From Saccharum officinarum (taxonomy: Eukaryota > Streptophyta > Magnoliopsida > Poales > Poaceae): a stretch of DNA of 64,000 bases. The translations under genes were made by a program, and so were the position numbers. The stretch is from positions 26,589,063 through 26,653,062 of the forward strand of contig CM036179.1 of NCBI GenBank assembly GCA_020631735.1. The letters run 5' to 3'. This document shows, one piece after another, positions 11,826-24,208 of the stretch. The notes under the pieces were generated by a model. It worked only from the letters and a program-made list of their open reading frames with translations, was not told the origin of the DNA and did no database searches. The first letter of the stretch is position 1. Each line of letters opens with the position of its first letter.

Positions 11826-14610
11826 GGAGCCCCTGAGCCCTTCATGGCCTCACCTAGCATGATGGCGACGAAGGGCTGAATTCGATCTTCTAGTGACCGA
11901 ACCCTCCTTAGCGAGGATAGCTTCCATTGGTAAGAGTGTTGTGCCCTGCTAGGGGCCTTCTTCTCTAGTGTGGTGGATGGTGCTTGGCTATCGAGGCTGA
12001 GCAAAGATGATGCTAATCCCATCACGGGTCCATGTTCTTCAACCTGAGCGAGAACTCGACAAACTCATCTGGGAGTCACTGACTGTAGGCCTAGAGGTGT
12101 CCTCCTTTTTGATCGGGGTCTGCCGTGGGCCGGGTGATCAAGAGCGCTGGGCTCTGGCTCAGGGCCATCAGATCATCTGGAGCTCCACGTCATTCTAAGG
12201 GCTGTGATAATAGGTCACGATCCTCTTAGGCTGGCCTTTTGGGGCTGACCCTCTGCAGCCATAGATCGGGGGAGTGGGAGCACATTGAGGCTCAGACGGG
12301 GGCCCTCGTTGGGCCCACTACTCAGCGGCTCCTAACCAAACTCCGGGGAGTTGGTTGGTTTTTGGGGGATGCACCACCAGAGTGCCCATTGGTCGGGGGT
12401 CAGGTTGCTCCATCTGGGGAGCCAGCGCAGCCCCCGAGGCCATTGTGGGGCCTCCTAGCTGACAAAGGGGGCGGCTTCTAGGCTCATCCTGTTCGCTGAT
12501 GCCTTGTGTAGGTGGTTGATGGCATCTGGGCCATTGTTCCTGGTGGAGGAGTTATGATGCATGCGTGCGCCCTCGCGCCATCCCGTCTCATCTAGGAGAT
12601 GGGGCATCGAGGCCACGTAGAGCAAATCTAGTGGAGGAGGAGCTATGACACTTGGTGCACATGGATCCGAGCCATCGATGATAGCTAGTGGGCCCAGGGG
12701 GAGGCGGATCCCCTAAGTCCCATGAGGAGGCATGTGCAGAGTAGGCGGTGTGTGTGGGGGAAAATGGAGCGGGGACTTGACTCGTGGCTAGCGGTTCCCT
12801 GACTCCGCCTTTACTATGTGGCCATCATCACCCAACCACCTGGAGGCATGCTGTGGGAATTGAAGGGACACCTAACCGGTTCCCCAAGGTCCTTTGTAGC
12901 CGCTGATGGCTAGTCAGAGGGCCCAGAGCCACTCATAGCGCACCGCCTTTGGCTATAAATGGAGGCCCCTAGGGGGACATGACGTGTTCTATCCCTTCCT
13001 CTGGCCCCTTCTCTTCTTCTTTCTCAGATCCATCTTCTTCTTCGGTGGCGATGAAGTGCGACGCTTCCCTCCAGGTGAGCTTGGTGTTGTCCACCGGGTG
13101 ACTGCTTCTTTGAGGGTGGAAGGACTCTAGCGAGGCAGCCCCCACCACCACATGAGGTGGCGAGAGGTACTCCACGGCGCTGCGCGGATCTGGCTTCATG
13201 TGGGGTGGGGGCTGCCAATCTTCTCCGATCTCTGTGAAGCACGGTCGGTCAAGACCTCGAGGCCCTTGGCCTAGGACCCTAGTGGTGCAAGTACTGCAAG
13301 AGGGGTCGGGGTGGTGCTCTGCCAAGCCTCTTGCTACAGGATCCCCTTAACACGCACCTGAAGTAGGTCTGGGGAGGATGGCCTCCTCCGACATGGTAGG
13401 TCGGCCTCCACTACTAGCCTCCCTCCCCCTCCTTGAGGAGGAGAGGAGATCATCTTAGGGTCGGGGGGCTGACCCTGTGCTGAGTAGAAGTGGTTTTTTG
13501 GCCAAGATCACTGTGCCCATGCTATTAGCAGGTAAGTCTATGAGAACCCTAGGTTTACGATCGTTCCGTGCCCCGGTCATGTCCCCTAGAGGGGAGATCC
13601 TCGGCTTCTCGACCGAGCCACTTGTATAGTTCCTGAGCCCGTCTATCGATGCTCGAGGGCTCGCTGCCTCCCTCATTAGGTCACCACAAGCGGCTCAAGG
13701 CCGATACTCAGACATCGTTCATCATAATGATCAGGGCGCTGCTGGCCGCCCCGGCTACAACCGCATGGGCTCGCCTCCTGAACGACCCTCGCACTTTTAG
13801 TTGCTTTGGGTGGCCTTGAAGCCCGGTGGGCTAGCCTTAAACCCTCGGCAATGGCCCTTCTACGGGCCCCTCGGACCGACATGCGGTGGGGTGGAACGAT
13901 CCGATGAAGGATTGGGCGATAGGCATATAGCTACATTGAAAAAACGAAATGGACACAAGAGAGGGGAAAGTGGACATACCTAGTAACGCAATGGCCAGGG
14001 CCCGTTAGAGCCTTGCCGATCTTTTGCTTGCCCCTCCTGCTCCATCCATCCCATTCTTTCCTCGCTTAGGGGCCTTCTACAGTGGTCCTCCTTCAAGAAA
14101 GATTAGCAAGTGGTTAGCTCAGTCGATCCTCCGTGTGGCCGAGCCATCGCCAGGATGGCTTGGGTCAAGGAAGGTAGCAAATAGAGCAAATAGAGATAAG
14201 TGAAGTAAGAAGGTCAGGAGGATGGGACTTATCTTGGTTTTTGTTATTGGAGAGGTAGGCTGGCGAAGGAGGTTAGCAGATGGGCCATGGCTCGGGAGGC
14301 GTCACTTCTGGGTGGATGGCTCGACAATAGCCTTCCCTCATGGGGAAAGGTTAGAACTCACCTTGATCAGGTCAGCCCCTTTTGGGGGAGCCGAGCGCCT
14401 AGATAGAGGGGCCAGCTGAGCTACCACTACCGCCAGAGGTCTTGACTATCTTGCCGATGCTCAGTCGGTCGAGCACCGCCGCCGTCTTGGCTGCTTCCTC
14501 CATCGGCGCCCTTCCTATGTCACGACCAAGGCCATCGGGAGCATCGGGGGTGATGAGCGTGACTGCTTGGGTGACACAGTCTTGCTCATAGTAGTAGGCT
14601 TGCTCGAAGC
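11826..14610 (-). other. E1 spacer between protease and LTR-b, no polymerase
   Basis: This 2.8-kb GC-rich stretch follows the protease in minus-strand order and runs into LTR-b. The first part (14610 to about 14000) matches the sequence after the E2 protease at 58560-58961. I find no YVDD/FIDD-type reverse transcriptase motif, no integrase zinc finger and no chromodomain. The longest frames are short, and some are acidic low-complexity runs (for example 13325-12969). An opposite-strand promoter-like element lies near its middle and is listed separately. Confidence 0.55.
12954..13075 (+). promoter_or_regulatory. Promoter-like TATA box with leader and mini-exon, antisense to E1
   Basis: On the plus strand 'ggctataaatggaggcccct' contains a strong TATA box (12954-12960). 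It is followed by a pyrimidine-rich leader (cttcttctttctc), an ATG at 13051, eight codons (MKCDASLQ) and a consensus splice donor 'CAG|gtgagc' at 13074/13075. The order and spacing look like the start of a plant transcript. It faces opposite to E1. Tat-lineage Ty3 elements such as maize Grande are known to carry an extra antisense gene in this region, so this may be its degenerate start. I cannot read a continuing protein. Confidence 0.45.
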
Positions 14611-14614
14611 TACC

Positions 14615-16069
14615 CTAAATGGTGATGACCCCCTTTGGGCCGGGCATCTTGAGCTTGAGGTAGGTGTAGTTGGGGACAGCCATGAACTTGGTGAAGCACG
14701 GTCGATCGAGGAGGGCGTGGCAGACACCGGGATAGTCGACGACCTTGAAGGTGAGTGGCTCCTTGCAGAAGTTGTTCGGCTGGTCGAAGGTGATGTTGAG
14801 CCAGATGAGCTCGAGGGGTATGGCCTCCTTCCCCGACACGATTCCGTAGAATGGCACTATGTTGGGGCGCAGACTGCTTCGAGGGATGAACATCGCGTTG
14901 AGGGTGCTAGCGTAGGGTATGTTGAGGCTGCTGCCCCCGTCCATCAGCACCTTGGTGAGGCACGTGGTGCACATGATTGGGCTAACCACGAGCGGGTAGC
15001 ACCCTAGATGCGAGATGTGATCAGGATGGTCTTCTTGGTTGAAGATGATGGCCGTCTGGGACCACTGGAGCCACGTCGAGGCAGCGAGGGTGTGGACGGT
15101 GCACCTCCTGCTCAGTGATGCGGCATTGTCGACGGGATTCATACACCTAGGAGCCCCTAAAGATCATGAGGCAGTGCTCGGCCTCGGGGAACTCGTTGTC
15201 CTCCTCCTAGGCATCGTCCGCCAGGTCATCAGCCTTCAGGGCAGGCTTGTAGGCCTTGCCCTATTGGCCAAGGGTGCTATGGATGTAGCCCTTCATGGTA
15301 GCACAGTCTTTGAGAAGATGCATCGCCTGCCCCCCATGGAATAGGTAGGTGGACTCGAGTGCCTTCTCAAAGTGTTCCAGGCATGCAACGCGCCTGCGGG
15401 GCTAGGTCTGGCGGCGCGTTCAGCCACAGTAACCATCTCCTCCCTGCGGTGCTTTCGGTCCTTGTGCCGCCTGTTGTAGGATCATCGGCGCCATCACCAC
15501 CACTAAGGTGGCCGATAGCTTTGGCTTTCTCACTGAAGTTGGCCTAGACGGCCTCCTCACTAGTGGAGTACTAGGTGGCGATGTCTAGGAGCTCCCACGT
15601 TGTGTGCAGGGTCTCACAACCGAGCATGCGGATGAGCGCCTCATAGGTAGTGCCGCAGATGAAGGCGTTGATCACATCGGTGTCGGTGATGTTTGGGAGC
15701 TCATTGTGCTTCTTGGAGAAGCGCTGAATTTACTCCTGAAGGTCTCATCGGCCCTCTGCTTGTAGTTGCGGACATCCTAGGAGTTCCCCGAGCGGGTGTA
15801 GGTACCCTGGAAGTGGTCGATGAAGACCGCATGAAGATTGCCCCAACAGCGGATGCTGCCAGGCTCAAGCTGCTTGAGCCAAGCTCTGGTTGAGCTGGAT
15901 AGAAGCAGAGGAAGGAATTGGATGGTGAAGTCATCATCTGACCCCCCCGGCCTTCATGGCGAGGTGATAGTCCTCCAGCCAATGGTCTGGGTTGGTCTCG
16001 CCATCGTACTTGGAGATGTGCGTCGACGGCCAGAAACGCCTGGGACAGGGGGCTGCTATTGGTGGTCAC
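14615..16069 (-). pseudogene. gag-pro: E1 gag C-terminal half and retropepsin (gag-pro)
   Basis: Frame fragments on the minus strand give the retrotransposon-gag core, where 'YDGETNPDHWLEDYHLAMK' type sequence starts near 16010. A degenerate zinc knuckle (F-H-G-G-Q-A-M-H...C) lies near 15330. An open stretch from 15142 to 14615 contains the aspartic protease: 'VLMDGGSSLNI' with the catalytic D-G-G triad near 14945, then 'PGVCHALLDRPCFTKFMA' and 'KLKMPGPKGVIT'. The upstream half of gag is 10 kb away at 27575-26213 because other elements inserted after position 16069. Several stops break the gag part; the protease part is open for about 175 codons. Confidence 0.75.
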
Positions 16070-16154
16070 TAATGACCAAATCCGACTGCCAATTATAGTC
16101 CAACAGGAGAAATAGACATGCTTTTCACACATATGCCTTTACTATTGACTTAGT

Positions 16155-17803
16155 TGTTGACGGTCATTAACGTCAACAATATATAGTGAAATAAACATGA
16201 GAGAATGGTAAAAATACATGAAAACTTACAAGACTAGGGTGTTATCTAGCGAATTCCATGAGCTTTATTGAATTTTAATGTTTGCAAGGAGTTATGCAGA
16301 AAAATGGAGAGAGATACATAATTATTAAAATAATTTTTTGAATTTCACCGCGAGATAAATACTAGTATATTATAGAAGACCCTAGAAGATACCGGAACGA
16401 AGCGGAGGCCGAGTGCCTGCCAGGTGGGGCTGGCTGGCCAGGGGGGTGCCCGGGCGGCCACCCACTTCTCCCTCTTCCACGAGCTTCTGGAGTATTCTTC
16501 TACCGACCTTGAGGATGAATCCTAGCCCTACGTGAAGTCGGTTTGATCCAATGGCTCGCATGCGTCCCACCGGGGTATAAATACAGGGGCAGACCCCCTT
16601 GAAGGCATCAAATCATTTTAAGATCAGTTCATCCGGAGCCAAAAACCCTAGATCATCAGAGTTCCTCTAGTTCATAGCTTTAGCATAGTTAGATCAGGTC
16701 TAGAGGAAGTCAAGCTTAGTCAACCTAGCTTGGATTCCCGATCGTTGGTGAGCGTGGAGTTTTGATAATGTTCTAGTTCTCCGCTCTTATTATAATTCTG
16801 TCTTTGCACAACTATTGCAATGTCAACATTATTCTTCATCTTTATTACATTCTTGAATGCATCGTTCATTGTCTACTTCAATTTTAGTATAGTTAGGTTG
16901 CTATTTAGTTCGATCACATGTTCGTATAGCGCTCATCTATTTGGCCATAAGATGAGTGGTATGCATTATGTAAGCGTGCTGCTTAGATGCTTTGCATATC
17001 TGTGGACGCCTCTAGTTGTTCAGGGTCGTGTGGTAAATCATGGGTGTGACTTTTATAGGCCCATTGAGTCCTCTGTAGTCCTCCCCTTGTGTAGTGGATT
17101 ATTGGTAGAGCAGCATTGTCTAGTTAAGGATATATTCGTATATCAGAGGTTTCTAAACTCAACTTCTCCTGTTCATGGCTCCATTGTGGTTGGGACATAT
17201 GGTAGTATTACTTGACGATGATTATTAGTTGTAGTAGCTTGACATGTAACTTGAATACTTAGGAATTATTCCTCTAATATTCTGATTGGATTACATTATT
17301 AGTAATAGTTAGGGAGCTCGGAGTGTATCTACTTATTTATTTATGATGATTGATCATTACTTATCATATATATATCTTTTATCATGTGACTTATCCCTGT
17401 TATTGAGTAACAGTGCATAACATTGGTTTACTCTCTTTATCATGAATATAAAGTTTATCAATACTCTAGATAGAAGTTTAGCTAGACCTTCCCAGTGGTA
17501 AAATTATAAATGCCAACCTGGTAATACTCTAGGTAAAATGCTATAATAGTATAATTATATGTCCGCTTGCAGATGTTCTTAATTGATCATATCTTTATAT
17601 CATTTATATTTCTACCTAGTCATATAAAATCATAGTGCCACTTATATACTTCTAAGCTTATTTCACTAGGGATGACAACCTAGTTCTATGCTAAGAAATA
17701 TAGGTAAATATAAAAGGTGACTAGTATTTAGAGACATGTTAATTTATTACCATGCATTTTTAGCATCATTGCTATTTAGTGATTGCGTTAATTAATGTCA
17801 ATA
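16155..17803 (+). repeat. 5' LTR of the Athila-like element
   Basis: It is 1649 bp long with a TATA box 'tataaata' at 16576-16583, followed after about 40 bp by transcript-like sequence. It begins with an 8-bp inverted repeat (TGTTGACG...CGTCAACA). The terminal CA appears as TA (17802-17803). Open frames inside the LTR, such as that at 16820-17215, are repeated in the other LTR and have no known domain. Confidence 0.85.
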
Positions 17804-17811
17804 AGCATTTT

Positions 17812-17829
17812 TGGCGCCATTGCCGGGGA
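17812..17829 (+). other. tRNA-Asp primer binding site
   Basis: 'tggcgccattgccgggga' is complementary to the 3' end of plant tRNA-Asp except for one base. It lies eight bases after the LTR. This is the standard minus-strand primer of Athila-type elements. Confidence 0.85.
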
Positions 17830-18094
17830 GTGTATTAAACTTAGGAAGTATTGATAACTTATATTTATGAAAAGATCGAAGTAACCAATTGACCTCTAAC
17901 TCAAACAGACTTACCCTTGTTCTTATCTATTTATTTATCTTATGCAGGGTAATGTATGGGCTTTGAATTTCTAGAGAATTACATAGACAGCCCATAAGCA
18001 ATCTTAAAGAAGACCAGAGCCAAGCTCAAGAAGGTTTATGTAGAAAATTTAGAAGTCAGCCAGCCAAGAGAAATTTAACACAGGAATTTGAAGC

Positions 18095-19291
18095 TATGGC
18101 CAACAAGACTCTTCGTGAGTTCTCTGCTCCGACAACAGAAAACATCCATACTGGACCTCAAGCCAACGATGGAATAGATGGATTTGAGCTTAAGCCTACG
18201 CTCATTACCATGGTGCAAGCAAGTCAGTTTTGTGGAAAGGCTCATGAAGATGCAAGTGCACATTTATAGCACTTTCTCGAAATCTGTAGCACCTTCACGA
18301 TCAAGGGAGTAACCAGAGATGCTATTCTACTCCGTCTTTTCCCATTCTCAATATTGGGGAAAGCCAAGTAGTGATTCTATGCCAACAAAGAGAGTCACAC
18401 TACATGGGACCGTTGCTAGACTACTTTCCTAGCCAAGTTCTTTCCTACAAGCAAGACCAATGCTCTGCGTGGAAAATTATAAGCTTTCAGCAACAACATG
18501 ATGAATCTATCGCTGAGGTATGGGAGTGTTTCCAAGATTACATATCAGAATGTCCTCATTATGAGATGGAGAAGTGGTTGCTTATGCAGACCTTCTACCA
18601 TGGGCTATTCACTAGTACCCGTGAATCAGTCGATGCTACAACTGGAGGTGCATTCTTATCACTAAACCTCACATATGCAACATCGCTCATTGAGAAGATG
18701 GCCTCAAATTAGAGCTGGAATGAAGAATTTGTCCAACCTCGCAAGAGAGGAGGAGGTATGCATCAGCTCAAGGAAGCCAACATGGTGTCTGCGAAGTTAG
18801 ACCTCATCATGAAGAAGCTTGAAGCTAGAGACATGATGAAGAAGGAAGTCATGCACATCAGTGATTCTCACATGACTTGTGAAGAATGTGGAGATGTTGG
18901 GCACTCAGGAGTCAATTGCCCAGAATTTCAAGAGGATGTGAACTACATCAATAACAACAACAACTATCGTCCTCAGCAGAATCAATGGAATCAGCAACAA
19001 AGGCCAAACTATCAAGGTAATTACCAAGGTAACTTTCAAGGCAATAATAATTATAGCAATTACAATCAACCACCTTTGAGAGATTTAGTTGCTGGTCAAT
19101 CTAAACTGCTAGATCAAATGAGTAAGAAGGTAGCCTCTAATGATAAAGTTTTAGAAAATATAAATTCTAGAATGGCTACCTTTACTTCTGCTATTAAAAA
19201 CCAGCATAGCTTTAATAAAATGTTAGAATCACAATTAGCTCAGCTGGCAGCTGCTATTCCTCCACTAGAGAAAGGTAGAATTCTGGGCTAG
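18095..19291 (+). pseudogene. gag: Athila-type gag (capsid and nucleocapsid), with stop codons
   Basis: The start 'MANKTLREFSAP' at 18095 is the usual beginning of Athila-type gag. In the same frame follow the retrotransposon-gag core ('WECFQDYISECPHYEMEKW', 18520-18590) and a CCHC zinc knuckle of the form C-x2-C-x4-H-x4-C (CEECGDVGHSGVNC, about 18870). Then comes an Asn/Gln-rich linker with 'NYQGNYQGNFQGN' repeats. In-frame stops occur at about 18269, 18369, 18710 and 19289. All pieces stay in one frame, so decay has come from point mutations, not indels. The product would package element RNA; this copy cannot make a full protein. Confidence 0.8.
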
Positions 19292-20725
19292 ACGGAAGAT
19301 TTAGAAACTATAAATCTTGTCAATATTCACAATGCAGCCAACTACTACACTCAACCGGCAGAAGTGAAGTGGATTGACTATTCACTTTCCGACAAGAAAG
19401 GTGATCTAGGGAGACCTGTCATTCCTATCTCTATAGGATGCCACGTCTTTCCAGAAGTTGTCTGCGACTTCGACACAAGTGTCAACATCATGCCTAAGCT
19501 AATTTATGAAAAGATATTAGGTAATCCTTTGTTGTACATAAATATGCGTTTGCAGCTTGTAGATCAGTCCATCTGCTACCCTGAGGGAGTATTAGAAGAA
19601 GTTATTGTTCATATGGGGCAATCATATGTCCTAGTGGATTTTGTGGTACTAGAGACAGGAGGAGATGAAAGAGCACCAATCATTTTGGGATGACCGTTCC
19701 TATGTACAACCGAAGCTATTATCTATGCAGAGCATGCCAAGATTATCTTTTCCATAAAAGACAAGAAAAAGAAGTTCTCATTCAAGGAATGCATCCTGCA
19801 CTCCCCTACACACCCACAGATGCCATACCTACCTGAAGAGCCAACAACACCATCACCCAAGAAAAAGAACAACAGAAACCGGAGGAGGAACAAACTCAGT
19901 CAAGTACCAGAAGAAACTGTCAAGATGATCAATGCAGTCAACGTAGAAAGCGACCATTTGCTCACACCACCATTTCTAGTCAAGAAGGATGATCCCGGAG
20001 TACCAACAATTGAATGCACAATCAACCGAAAGATCTTTTGCAACACCTTCTGTGACATTGGATCGGGTGCTAACATAATGTCAAAGGTAATATATGAATA
20101 TTTATTTGGTAATGAACCATTGTACCTGACTTATATGCAGCTACAGATGATGGACCAGTCGTTGAGATGGCCTGAAGGCATAGCAAAGGACGTCCTGGTA
20201 AAAATTCAAGATTACTACGTTCCTGCCGACTTCCTGGTCTTCGACATGCTGGGAGATGAAGACACACCGATCATCTTGGGGAGACCTTTCCTCAACACCA
20301 CCGACGCAGTCATCTACATTGGATCTAGATAAATCCATTTTTGACTTCCAAAGGTATGCTGTCAATTTAATGGGTATACTAACCATGAATAGCCGAAGAA
20401 GTCCCGATCAAGGAGGAGGCGTCAATCCTGTCACCGTTCATTTAAGGATGGATGGACTAGATTTCCTAGAGTTACGAGACCCAATGACGTAGTCCTCAAA
20501 CCAAAAGTAGAAGCTAAAAAGATTGAAGATGAGCCAGTCAAAGAATCTCACTAGAATGAGTGGGAGAAAGAAGCTGAGAGACAAGAGCTAGCTCTAAAAG
20601 AAGAAGCCGAACTTATAAAGAACCGAGTCAAGATGTGGAAGGAGAAGAAGGTAACGTTCGCAACACCGCAAGAAGAGCAGGCATCTGAACCGTCATCAGG
20701 ATCAGATAATGCAACCAATAAATAA
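19292..20725 (+). pseudogene. pro: Two tandem retropepsin-like domains and a charged C-terminal tail
   Basis: The gag frame continues through two related aspartic-protease-like domains. Domain 1 (about 19400-19700) has 'VVCDFDTSVNIMP' and 'DERAPIILG'. Domain 2 (about 19990-20320) has 'FCDIGSGANIMS', 'PEGIAKDVLVK' and 'DTPIILGRPFLNT'. The D-[LT/I]-G catalytic motif is kept as DIG in domain 2, while domain 1 has DFD, so domain 1 is probably inactive. A Lys/Glu-rich tail (KEEAELIKNRVKMWKEKK) ends at a stop near 20725. Stops at 19691, 20330 and several after it interrupt the frame. No polymerase follows. The doubling of the protease domain is unusual and I do not know a named family with it. Confidence 0.7.
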
Positions 20726-22994
20726 GTACTCTCTCATTCCCAATCCTGTCAGTAGACTTTAAATGTTGCACCCTTGCCATGAGGTAATAATGGTTGTTAT
20801 CTAAATATATTTGTTAGTTAAATTCATTTTATACATCTTGCATTATTAAAAAGAAAATAAAAAGACTTTATTGCATACTTGCCATCATCGTATTAAAATA
20901 TATATATATACTCTATCATATTCACTAGTGTTGCACATTAAGAAAACAAATATATGTTTACTTTATTGCGCATAGAAAATTTTTTTATTGCTCTTACTTA
21001 TGCATTATTTAAAATACTAAAACCTCATGTGAATAAACTTGTGGTAATTCCCCATAGTAATATTTACTGTGGTGACATAAAAATAAAAATACATGCATGT
21101 CATTTGCTATAACTTAATTGCATCATAAAATAAAAATCCTAAAAAAAGAGATAAGAAGATAGAATAATTCTTGCTAAAGTATATCAAGTTAAATAACTCA
21201 TAAGAATAATCAATTGCTCGTTTAGGTGACCGCTAACCCCTTGTATAATCCAAGCTTCGAATTTTTGGTATTATTGTTGGAATATAAATTTTGTAGGATA
21301 ATACTATGACTAAAGAAAGAGTCTGCTCAGTGGTAACTAGTCGCTGCTGATGAACTCGCTCTGAAGTTCATTCAATAACCGACCACAACAACATCTAACT
21401 TGGGGGAGGAGCATTCCCCGCTTATCTAGCTAAGTATCTACAGTCTTATTATTATTTTTTAAGTCTATTAGTTAAAAAAATAAAATAAAAAGATACATAA
21501 TAACTAAAACTAAATAAAAGTGTCTATCTTAGTAAGTCTTAATTATATTAAGGTGTGATTATAGAGAATTAAAGTTTATATTTCTATCTAGCTAGGAGTC
21601 AAATAAAAAGATGAAGATTAAAATTTTGCATTAGAGATGATGAAAAGTTACTCTGCCGTAATTCCTTTCAAGTGTCTAGTTTTCAACCTTGAATTCTCCC
21701 GAGTTTTGGATATTACTGTTTTGATATAAGAATTCACTGTGAACCTGAAACTTCTTGGTAGCATATGCTTGATCTAAGTTTAGGTGATTGAGGGATATAA
21801 TATGAGAAAGTCTGAGCTGATATTTATCTTATTCCTAGCAATACTAAGTTCTAGAGATTTATCTTTTAAAAATTTAAAATCATGAAGAGCTCTTGTATGA
21901 CAAAGCTTAAATTCCTACCAAAGCCAGATATAATATACATTTTAGATGAGAAAAACCTTTGCTCATATATGATGCTTGTTTTGCATTGAGTTTAGTCGAG
22001 CTTTGTTGTATACCTTATGAGAGGTTTGTCATGATTTTAAAATCAAGATCACATACACACCACCCACATATGCACTATTTCTACACAGGGAGTAGGCACA
22101 ATCATTCTCTATTTTCCACTCAGATCCACCTTAAAATATTTTTCTCCTACACATGGAGAGAACACCTAAAAATTTAACCTATAGGATAGCCCCAAATAAA
22201 TGCTCTAATTTCTTGTTGCAATCTCTCTCAAATATTTTGCATGCAGAAAGAAAATGCATGTGGCTATAAAAAAAAGAGAAAAAATGGACAAGTGTTCGAA
22301 GTAGAATTAGGGGCAAAAGCCCACCTGAAAAAAGAAGAAGAAAAGAAAATAAAGATAGCCCATATTTTCCTGCAATTGTTTTCAAATCCAAATGAGAGAA
22401 ATGTCTTCAAAAGAGCAAAGGTAGAATTAGAATTAGACACCCTATATACACCTATCCAGCATATTTCATACACATGCACATCTTGATTTGATTGTAAGAC
22501 TTAACTCTCTTTGGATTCATTGTTTGACTTTACAATATATGAATTACAAGTTTATTTTTCCTTGTTTTGCCACTCCTATGAGCTCTACTATAATCCTTAG
22601 TTATAGGGAGAGAAAGGCATAACATTGTTAATGCCTTGGTAAAGATCCACAAATATCACATATATTGAGAGATTTGAGAGTGTCATACAATAAAAGCTCT
22701 GAGTTTTATTTTGAAAACTTACAAAAACTCTAGAATATCGGTTGAGCGAAGAGCTTGAGACATAGTGCTTGACTTATTTGTTCTGTCTTTCAATTGCTCA
22801 AGACCCAAATAAAGGCTAAGAAGCTCCATAGTTGAAGGTAATATAGGTGAGTTTGAAAGTTAGAGCAGTTTTGTTTAATCCGAAGGAGAATTTTTGTTTA
22901 AAAGCATGTGTACTTTTAAGGCGTGAAAGCATCAAAGCAACTCCTGATCCAAGTTTATCTAATTAGGCTTTGCTAACGGACTAGCAAAGGGTAA
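20726..22994 (+). other. Non-coding 3' part of the Athila-like element
   Basis: The sequence is AT-rich with many stops in all frames. Small Lys-rich frames (for example at 22241-22486) come from A-runs. No reverse transcriptase, RNase H, integrase or envelope-like protein is recognisable. In an autonomous Athila element this interval would hold about 4 kb of pol. Confidence 0.7.
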
Positions 22995-23008
22995 GCTTGG
23001 GGGATTCT
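22995..23008 (+). other. Polypurine tract of the Athila-like element
   Basis: 'gcttgggggattct' lies directly before the right LTR and is the likely plus-strand primer. Confidence 0.6.
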
Positions 23009-24208
23009 TGTTGATGGTCATTAACGTCAACAATATATAGTGAAATAAACATGAGAGAATGGTAAAAATACATGAAAACATAGAAGACTAGGGTGTTATC
23101 TGACGAATTTCACGAGCTTTGTTGAATTTTAATGTTTGCAGGGAGTTATGCAGAAAAGTGGAGAGAGATACCTAATTATTAAAAGAATTTTTGGAATTTT
23201 ACCACGAGATAAATACTAGTATATTATAGAAGACCCCAGAAGACACCGGAACGAAGCGGAGGTCGGGTGCTTGCCAGGTGGGGCCGGCTGGCCGGGGGGT
23301 GGCCGGGCGGCCACCCCCTTCTCCCCCATTCCACGAGCTTCTAGAGTATTCTTCTACCGACCTTGAGGATCAATCCTAGCCCTACGTGAAGTCGGTTTGA
23401 TCCAATGGCTCACGTGCGTCCCACCGGGGTATAAATACAGGGGCAGACCCCCCTGAAGGCATCAAGTCATTTGAAGATTAGTTCATCCGGAGCCAGAAAC
23501 CCTAGATCATCAGAGTTCCTCTAGTTCATAGCCTTAGTATAGTTAGATTAGGTCTAGAGGAAGTGAAGTTGAGTCAACCTAGCTTGGATTCCCGATCGTT
23601 GGCGAGCGTGGAGTTTTGGTAATGTTCTAGTTCTCCGCTCTTACTGTAATTCTATCTTTGCACAATTATTGCAATGTCAATATTATTCTTCATCTTTATT
23701 ACGTTCTTGAATGCATCGTTCATTGTCTACTTCAATTTTAGTATAGTTAGGTTGCTATTTAATTCAACCACATGTTCGTATAGCACTCATCTATTTAGCC
23801 ATAAGATGAGTGGTATGCATTATGTAAGCATGGTGCTTAGATGCTTTGCATATCTGCGGATGCCTCCAGTTGTTCAGGGTCATGTGGTAGATCATGGGTG
23901 TGACTTTTATAGGCCCATTGAGTCCTCTGTAGTCCTCCTCCTGTGCAGTGGATTATTGGTAGAGTAGCATTGTCTGGTTAAGGATATATTCGTATATCAA
24001 AGGTTTCTGAACTCAACTTCTCCTGTTCATGGCTCCATTGTGGTTGGGACATATGGTAGTATTACTTGACGATGATTATTAGTTGTAGTAGCTTGACATG
24101 TAACTTGAATACTTAGGAATATTCCTCTAATATTCTGATTGGATTACGTTATTAGTAATAGTTAGGTAGCTCGGAGTGTATCTACTTATTTATTTATGAT
24201 GACTAATC

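Noticed and set aside
12969..13325. 118-codon acidic frame on the minus strand in the E1 spacer
   Set aside because: The Glu/Asp-rich part is the complement of the pyrimidine-rich leader on the plus strand; no conserved domain was recognised.
16820..17215. 131-codon frame on the plus strand
   Set aside because: It lies wholly within the Athila-like LTR and its counterpart in the other LTR (23674) is shorter; it is not a gene.
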